A stretch of 56,638 bases of DNA from JBDHZK01 sp039811865 (GTDB taxonomy: Bacteria; Actinomycetota; Actinomycetes; Propionibacteriales; Propionibacteriaceae). A program made the position numbers and the translations under genes. Positions 52,007-56,638 of this stretch are shown in pieces. Each line of letters opens with the position of its first letter. Positions within the stretch are counted from its first letter, which is position 1. The DNA is taken from NCBI GenBank assembly GCA_039811865.1, contig JBDHZK010000003.1, positions 1 to 56,638 of the forward strand, written 5' to 3'. The notes beneath the pieces were generated by a model. The model had not been told where the DNA came from and ran no database searches. It saw only the letters and a list, made by a program, of their open reading frames with translations.

Positions 52007-52936
52007 ATGACGACCTGGCCGACCGGCTCCCAGTACGAGATTTCGCACGGCCCCTACACCGCGACCATCACGCAGGTAGGCGCCACGCTGCGCCGGCTCG
52101 ACTGGCGAGGACACGAACTGCTCGACGGCTTCGCGGCCGAAGAGCCAAGCTTCGGCGCGCAGGGCCAGCACCTGCTCCCCTGGCCCAACCGCATCGCCGA
52201 TGGCTGTTTCGACTTCGGCGGTCGCTCGTACGAGCTACCCCGAAACGAGCCCGATCGCGGCAACGCGATCCACGGGCTCACTCGCGACCTGGAGTGGAAG
52301 CTCGAAGCGCACGAGGACCACCTTGTGCGCCAATCCCTTCGGCTGGAGGACGGCGGCTGGCCCGGCGTCCTCGAGCTACGGATCGAGCATCGGCTCGACG
52401 CCGGAGGTCTGGCGGTGGTCGTGTCCGCCACGAACCGCGCCGACGAGGTCGTCCCGGTCGGGTACGGCGCGCATCCGTATCTGCGCTTCGATCCCTCGGG
52501 TGGCACGACGCTCACCGTCCCGGCGCAGCGGTACCTGGTGACCGACCGGCGACTCCTCCCGGTACGCGTGGACGACGTGGCCGGGTCTGACGTCGACCTG
52601 CAAAGTGGCCGGCCGCTGGGCCGGATCCTGCTCGACACGGCCTTTACGGGTTTGCGCGCGAGCGAGGGACGCTGGTGCGTCATCCTGAGCGGCGCCAGCC
52701 GTCGGGTCGAGCTGTGGGGGCAGGCCAGCGAACTGCCCTGGGTACAGGTCTTCACGCCAGTGGACGGCGGTCGCGTCGCGCTCGAGCCCATGTCGTGCGC
52801 GGCGGACGCCGTCCGTCCCGGACCGACGCACTCGGACCTGAAACTGGTCGCCCCCGGCGCGAGCGCGTCATTCCACTGGGGAATCCGGGCCCGGTCCGGC
52901 GGCGAAGCGTCGCCAAAAGTTGTAATCAAACCTTGA
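52007..52936 (+). CDS. Aldose 1-epimerase family protein
   Basis: The 309-residue protein has the galactose mutarotase fold. LLPWPNRIADGCFDFGGRSY, NAIHGLTRD and VPVGYGAHPYLRF carry the substrate-binding Arg and the catalytic His residues; the catalytic Glu is probably in VALEPMSC. It may interconvert alpha and beta anomers of a sugar; which sugar is unknown, and related YeaD-type proteins act on hexose 6-phosphates. TAGTCT ends 6 nt before ATG 52007, consistent with leaderless translation. The gluABCD operon begins 56 nt downstream but seems to have its own -10. Confidence 0.88.
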   Translation: MTTWPTGSQYEISHGPYTATITQVGATLRRLDWRGHELLDGFAAEEPSFGAQGQHLLPWPNRIADGCFDFGGRSYELPRNEPDRGNAIHGLTRDLEWKLEAHEDHLVRQSLRLEDGGWPGVLELRIEHRLDAGGLAVVVSATNRADEVVPVGYGAHPYLRFDPSGGTTLTVPAQRYLVTDRRLLPVRVDDVAGSDVDLQSGRPLGRILLDTAFTGLRASEGRWCVILSGASRRVELWGQASELPWVQVFTPVDGGRVALEPMSCAADAVRPGPTHSDLKLVAPGASASFHWGIRARSGGEASPKVVIKP

Positions 52937-52992
52937 CGGACGAATGGGTTGGGTCAGTGCCCATGCGCCGGTGTTGCCCCTAGTGTTCAGCC

Positions 52993-53778
52993 ATGACGAA
53001 CCAACCCGCACCAGCTTCGGGCCGAGGTGGCACCGACTTCGGCGAACCCCTGGTCGTGATGAGGAAGGTCAACAAGCACTTCGGCCAGTTGCACGTCCTT
53101 CAGGACATCAACCTGGAGGTTGCCAAGGGCGAGGTGGTCGTTGTGATCGGGCCGTCGGGCTCCGGCAAATCGACGCTGTGCCGCACCATCAACCGGCTCG
53201 AATCGATCGACGACGGCGACATCTTGGTCGATGGCAAACAGCTGCCCGAAGAAGGACGGCAGTTGGCCCAGCTCCGTTCGGACGTCGGCATGGTGTTCCA
53301 GTCGTTCAACCTGTTCGCCCACAAGACCATTCTTGAGAATGTGACCCTTGGTCCGATCAAGGTGCGCAAGCTGTCCAGCGCCGACGCCAAGAAGCGTGGC
53401 ATGGAGTTGCTCAAGCGAGTCGGAGTGGATTCGCAGGCCGAGAAGTATCCCGCCCAGCTCTCGGGCGGGCAGCAACAGCGGGTCGCCATTGCTCGGGCGC
53501 TCGCCATGAATCCGAAGGTGATCCTGTTCGACGAGCCGACATCCGCGCTTGACCCGGAGATGGTCAACGAGGTGCTCGACGTCATGGTCGATCTGGCCAA
53601 GCAGGGCATGACGATGATCGTGGTCACTCACGAGATGGGCTTCGCCCGAAAGGCCGCAAACCGCGTGGTGTTCATGGCGGACGGCCAGATCGTCGAGCAA
53701 GCCGACCCGGAGTCGTTCTTCACCAATCCGCAATCCGGCCGGGCCAAGGACTTCTTGTCGAAGATCCTGACCCACTGA
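52993..53778 (+). CDS. gluA: Glutamate-type amino acid ABC transporter ATP-binding protein
   Basis: The 261-residue ATPase powers uptake through GluC/GluD. Walker A VVVIGPSGSGKSTLCRTINR, Q-loop VFQSFNLFAH, signature LSGGQQQRVAIARALAM, Walker B VILFDEPTSALDP and the switch His in VVTHEMGFAR are complete. It belongs to the polar amino acid (GlnQ/GluA) group. TAGTGT ends 6 nt before ATG 52993, so translation is probably leaderless. The order ATPase, binding protein, two permeases is that of gluABCD in Corynebacterium; glutamate as the substrate is inferred. Confidence 0.92.
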   Translation: MTNQPAPASGRGGTDFGEPLVVMRKVNKHFGQLHVLQDINLEVAKGEVVVVIGPSGSGKSTLCRTINRLESIDDGDILVDGKQLPEEGRQLAQLRSDVGMVFQSFNLFAHKTILENVTLGPIKVRKLSSADAKKRGMELLKRVGVDSQAEKYPAQLSGGQQQRVAIARALAMNPKVILFDEPTSALDPEMVNEVLDVMVDLAKQGMTMIVVTHEMGFARKAANRVVFMADGQIVEQADPESFFTNPQSGRAKDFLSKILTH

Positions 53779-53808
53779 CGTCCAACCAATCCGACCGCAA
53801 GGAGAACC

Positions 53809-54630
53809 ATGAAGACCACCACTCGCCTGCTGGCGGCAGCGGCTTCGATTGCCCTGGCCGCCACGATGACCGCCTGCGGGGGCGGCGCGTCAAGCGATTC
53901 CATCACGATCGGGATCAAGTTCGATCAGCCCGGTTTGGGCCTCCAGGAGGGCAGCAACTACACCGGCTTCGATGTCGAGGTCGCGAAGTACGTTGCCGGC
54001 CAGCTCGGCTACACCGGCGACAAGGTCAAGTTCGTGGAATCGCGGTCCGCCAACCGCGAGACGATGATCCAGGGCAACCAGGTCAAACTCATCTTCGCGA
54101 CCTACTCCATCACCGATGCGCGCAAGGAGAAGGTCTCCTTCGCCGGGCCCTACTTCATCGCCGGTCAGGACATCCTGGTGAAGTCCGACAACACCTCCAT
54201 CACCGGCCCCGAGTCGCTGGCCGGCAAGAAGCTGTGCTCGGTTGCCGGCTCGACGCCTGCCCAGAAGATCAAGGACAAGTACGCCAAGACCGTCGACCTG
54301 GTCGAGTACGACTCCTACTCGAAGTGTGTTAGCGCTCTCGCCTCCGGGGGCGTGGACGCCGTCACGACCGACAACGTGATCCTGGCCGGGTATGCGGCCC
54401 AGGCCCAGTACGCAGGGAAGCTCAAGCTGGTCGGAAAGCCGTTCTCGACCGAGCGCTACGGCGTCGGCCTGAAGAAGGGCGACGTGGACTTGTGCAAGAA
54501 GGTCAACGACGCGATCGCGAAGATGATCAGTTCCGGTGACTGGGCGAAGGCGCTGGAGAAGACCGTCGGTGCATCGGGCTTCAAGCCGGACGCGGCCACC
54601 AACCCGCCCAAGCAGGACGCCTGCAGCTAG
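53809..54630 (+). CDS. gluB: Glutamate-type ABC transporter substrate-binding lipoprotein
   Basis: The 273-residue protein starts with a lipoprotein signal; the lipobox Cys23 is in ATMTACGGG, so it should be anchored to the outer face of the membrane. The periplasmic-binding fold is of the polar amino acid type: GFDVEVAKYVAGQLGY, ESRSANRETMIQGNQVKLIF, TYSITDARKEKVSFAGPYF and DSYSKCVSALASGGVDAVTT. AAGGAG lies ahead of ATG 53809. The hairpin after the gene may raise its level over the permeases. Confidence 0.92.
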   Translation: MKTTTRLLAAAASIALAATMTACGGGASSDSITIGIKFDQPGLGLQEGSNYTGFDVEVAKYVAGQLGYTGDKVKFVESRSANRETMIQGNQVKLIFATYSITDARKEKVSFAGPYFIAGQDILVKSDNTSITGPESLAGKKLCSVAGSTPAQKIKDKYAKTVDLVEYDSYSKCVSALASGGVDAVTTDNVILAGYAAQAQYAGKLKLVGKPFSTERYGVGLKKGDVDLCKKVNDAIAKMISSGDWAKALEKTVGASGFKPDAATNPPKQDACS

Positions 54631-54640
54631 CTCAGCCTGT

Positions 54641-54672
54641 CCGGGGGGCGGCGGATCCGCGCCGCCCCCCGG
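54641..54672 (+). terminator. Intercistronic hairpin between gluB and gluC
   Basis: A perfect 13-bp stem (54641-54653 with 54660-54672) closes a 6-nt loop, 10 nt after gluB. No T-run follows, and gluC begins 21 nt later behind AAGGAGGG. It probably acts as a partial terminator or mRNA stabiliser that leaves the binding protein in excess. Confidence 0.65.
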
Positions 54673-54693
54673 GTCCAAAGCCAAGGAGGGTTG

Positions 54694-55377
54694 ATGAACG
54701 GACTGGCCGAGATGCTGGCCAAGTACGACGTGCTTGGAGCGTTCTGGGTCACGATCCAGCTGACGTTTTGGTCGGCGCTCGGGTCGCTGATCCTCGGCAC
54801 GATCGTGGCGGTCATGCGAGTGTCGCCGGTGAAGCTGCTGCGCGCGGCCGCCGCGACTTACACCAGCATCGTCCTAAATACTCCGCTTACCCTGGTCGTG
54901 TTCTTCTTCGCCTTCGGCGTTTACATCAAGATGAATGTGACGCTCGCCCCCGCCAGCGAGCCCACTTCGGTCCACAACTACATCTGGGGCATCGTCGGCC
55001 TATCGGTGTATCACTCCACGCTGGTCGCCGAATCGCTTAGGTCGGGGATCAATACCGTTCCCAAAGGACAAGCGGAAGCGGCTCGAGCCATTGGGCTCGA
55101 CTTCAGTCAATCGCTTCGCGAAGTGATCTTGCCACAGGCTTTTCGCGGCAGCATCGCCCCGCTGGGTAACACCATGATTGCGCTGTCCAAGAACACGACC
55201 GTCTGTGCCACCATCAGCGTCGCGGAGGCGTCATATCTTATGAAGGGAATGATCGAGGAGTATGCCAATCTCCTCTACATCATTTTCGTCATCATGGCCA
55301 CCGGATTCGTGATCATCACCCTTCCGATGGGCATCCTCTTCACCTACTTGTCTCGGCGGATGGCGGTGCAACGATGA
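54694..55377 (+). CDS. gluC: Glutamate-type ABC transporter permease
   Basis: The 227-residue membrane protein has about five helices and the inner-membrane component EAA loop AEAARAIGLDFSQSLREVIL, which contacts the ATPase. TIQLTFWSALGSLILGTIVA is the usual N-terminal start of polar amino acid permeases. ATG 54694 lies 4 nt after AAGGAGGG; the preceding TTG is too close to the ribosome site. The stop overlaps the gluD start as ATGA. Confidence 0.92.
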   Translation: MNGLAEMLAKYDVLGAFWVTIQLTFWSALGSLILGTIVAVMRVSPVKLLRAAAATYTSIVLNTPLTLVVFFFAFGVYIKMNVTLAPASEPTSVHNYIWGIVGLSVYHSTLVAESLRSGINTVPKGQAEAARAIGLDFSQSLREVILPQAFRGSIAPLGNTMIALSKNTTVCATISVAEASYLMKGMIEEYANLLYIIFVIMATGFVIITLPMGILFTYLSRRMAVQR

Positions 55378-56264
55378 GCGCCCAATCGGTACTTTTCGAC
55401 CTCCCCGGCCCGAAGGCCCGCCGGCGACACTTGATCATGGGAATCGTGGGCGGGGTCGCCCTGGTGGGACTTCTCGCGGCGATGGTGTGGGCACTCCGCA
55501 ACGAGTTGACACCCCAAATGTGGGCCCCCTTCGCCAACCCGGATACCTGGATCGCCTACGTACTGCCCGGGCTGTGGGCCACCGTCCAGGCAGCCCTGTT
55601 CGCCGTCATTCTCTCCGGAGTGATCGGTGTTCTGCTCGGCATGGGTCGGCTTTCGCAGGTGAAGATCGTCAGTCTCGCCTGCGGCGCCTTCGTCGAGTTC
55701 TTCCGCTCGGTTCCAGTGCTGATGATGATGCTGTTCTCCTACTACTTCTTCATCTTCAACACCCCGATCACCGGACCGACCGCATCCTTGGCCGGCGTGG
55801 TTTGCGGCTTGACCCTCTACAACTCCTGCGTAATCGCCGAGCTGGTCCGCTCGGGCGTCCATTCCCTACCAAAGGGACAGACCGAGGCCGGTCTCGCGAT
55901 CGGCATGACCAGGGGCCAGACCCTTAATACCATCCTGCTGCCGCAAGCAATTACAGCAATGCTTCCCTCATTGCTGAGCCAATTGATCGTCGTCCTCAAG
56001 GACACCGCGCTGGGCTACATCATCACCTACCCGGAATTGCTGCAGGCGGCCGACCGGCTCTCCGCCGTTTACGGAAACCTGATCGTTTCCTATCTCGTGG
56101 TGGGCTGCATCTTCATCGTCTTGAACTACGGCTTGAACGAGCTGGCGATCTACGTGGAAAAGCGGCTACGCCGGGTCCAGGCCGGCCCGTTGGTGACCGT
56201 GGGCGCGGTGCAGCCGGCACCGCAGGAGACCGGCCCCGAGGACGTCCTGAACAAGCGAACCTAG
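55374..56264 (+). CDS. gluD: Glutamate-type ABC transporter permease
   Basis: The 296-residue second permease pairs with GluC. It has a short cytoplasmic N-terminus (AQSVLFDLPGPKARRRH), an extra first helix, then the standard core with FVEFFRSVPVLMMMLFSYYF and the EAA loop QTEAGLAIGMTRGQTLNTIL. The C-terminal tail after the last helix is charged. ATG 55374 overlaps the gluC stop (ATGA), so the permeases are made in step. No clear terminator follows. Confidence 0.92.
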   Translation: MSAQSVLFDLPGPKARRRHLIMGIVGGVALVGLLAAMVWALRNELTPQMWAPFANPDTWIAYVLPGLWATVQAALFAVILSGVIGVLLGMGRLSQVKIVSLACGAFVEFFRSVPVLMMMLFSYYFFIFNTPITGPTASLAGVVCGLTLYNSCVIAELVRSGVHSLPKGQTEAGLAIGMTRGQTLNTILLPQAITAMLPSLLSQLIVVLKDTALGYIITYPELLQAADRLSAVYGNLIVSYLVVGCIFIVLNYGLNELAIYVEKRLRRVQAGPLVTVGAVQPAPQETGPEDVLNKRT

Positions 56265-56638
56265 GCAGAACGTCGGCGAGAGACGAAGCACTAGGGCAAG
56301 CCAGAGCCGGGCGCCGGCGGCCTGCTGCAAGCGCAGTTGGACTTGGTCTGCGGCCTTCCCGAGTCGGCGGTGGCACCGCGTCCTGCGGGACCCTGCGTGG
56401 CGTCGCGCGGGAGCCTGCAGTGTCCCCCGCTGGAGTTCCTGCCGCAGCGGTGGCTCAACCAGGGTCGCCGCCGTCCACCCGAGGAGTACCTGCCATTCGG
56501 CCGCGGCGCCCATCGTCGCCCGGGTTCGGGGCTGGCGCCATTGGAACGGGCAAGCAAGCTCTTTGAACCGTGACCCAACTTCGATGTCACTTTCGGACGG
56601 CAGCGCGTCCGAGCAAAGGACGTCGCCGCCTTGCGCCC
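56265..56638. other. 374-bp stretch at the window end with no supported gene
   Basis: Short open frames exist on both strands but none has a convincing start signal or family resemblance. A GTG near 56566 opens a frame to the window edge with an Arg-rich sequence I do not recognise. Weak G/C dyads around 56310 lack a T-run. Confidence 0.35.

Overview
This window is high-G+C actinobacterial chromosome, most likely from the Propionibacteriales. That placement is an inference from several features together: a large cobalamin (B12) biosynthesis cluster, a B12-dependent class II ribonucleotide reductase, phosphoketolase, a PAC2 protein, a gluABCD-type glutamate transporter, paired SigA/SigB-like sigma factors, a Gram-positive-type SOS box next to lexA, and start codons that often sit 6-9 nt behind a TAnnnT -10 hexamer (leaderless style). 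I saw no phage, transposase, CRISPR, rRNA or tRNA.

Layout. 1-4.7 kb: the tail of a DUF7455 gene, then a beta-glucoside operon (PTS EIIBCA, GH1 phospho-beta-glucosidase, LicT/BglG antiterminator) whose leader carries a clear RAT antiterminator overlapping a terminator. 4.8-6.9 kb: a Tat-exported eight-cysteine protein of unknown function and a ThrE-type exporter. 6.9-16.3 kb: B12 corrin-ring genes in divergent blocks (cbiT; cobO-cobB; cobK-cobF; cobI-cobM-cbiE-cbiG/cobJ-cobH). 16.3-20 kb: a macrodomain protein and a very unusual MFS exporter with about 500 extracytoplasmic residues made largely of heptad repeats. 20-25 kb: sigA, an oligopeptidase B-like peptidase, sigB. 25-35.8 kb: tesB, PAC2, hrpA, a pentapeptide protein, uspA, xfp and a YbjN-like protein, all on the minus strand. 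36-37.8 kb: a membrane acyltransferase and a DedA-like protein. 38-43.5 kb: nrdR-nrdJ, a small SOS-linked membrane protein divergent from lexA, lexA and a YggU-family gene. 43.6-52 kb: a DinG-type helicase, a methyltransferase, hflX, dapF, miaA, a small Rv0909-type antitoxin-like gene and miaB. 52-56.3 kb: an aldose epimerase-like gene and gluABCD.

How it fits together. The cob genes make the corrinoid that NrdJ, encoded 22 kb away, needs for deoxynucleotide synthesis. The cob set is mixed: CobF and CobK typify the aerobic route, while CbiG is an anaerobic-type domain, here fused to CobJ. CbiE carries a C-terminal extension that looks like a decayed CbiT domain, while an intact CbiT is encoded separately. 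The nrdR-nrdJ promoter has two NrdR-box-like dyads 32 bp apart within a cluster of DnaA-box-like sequences. lexA and its divergent neighbour each have a LexA box.

The strongest candidate for something undescribed is the MFS exporter at 17100-19988. It has 17 Gly-rich heptads followed by 15 Arg-rich heptads between its last two membrane helices, and a perfect 22-bp palindrome lies just upstream.
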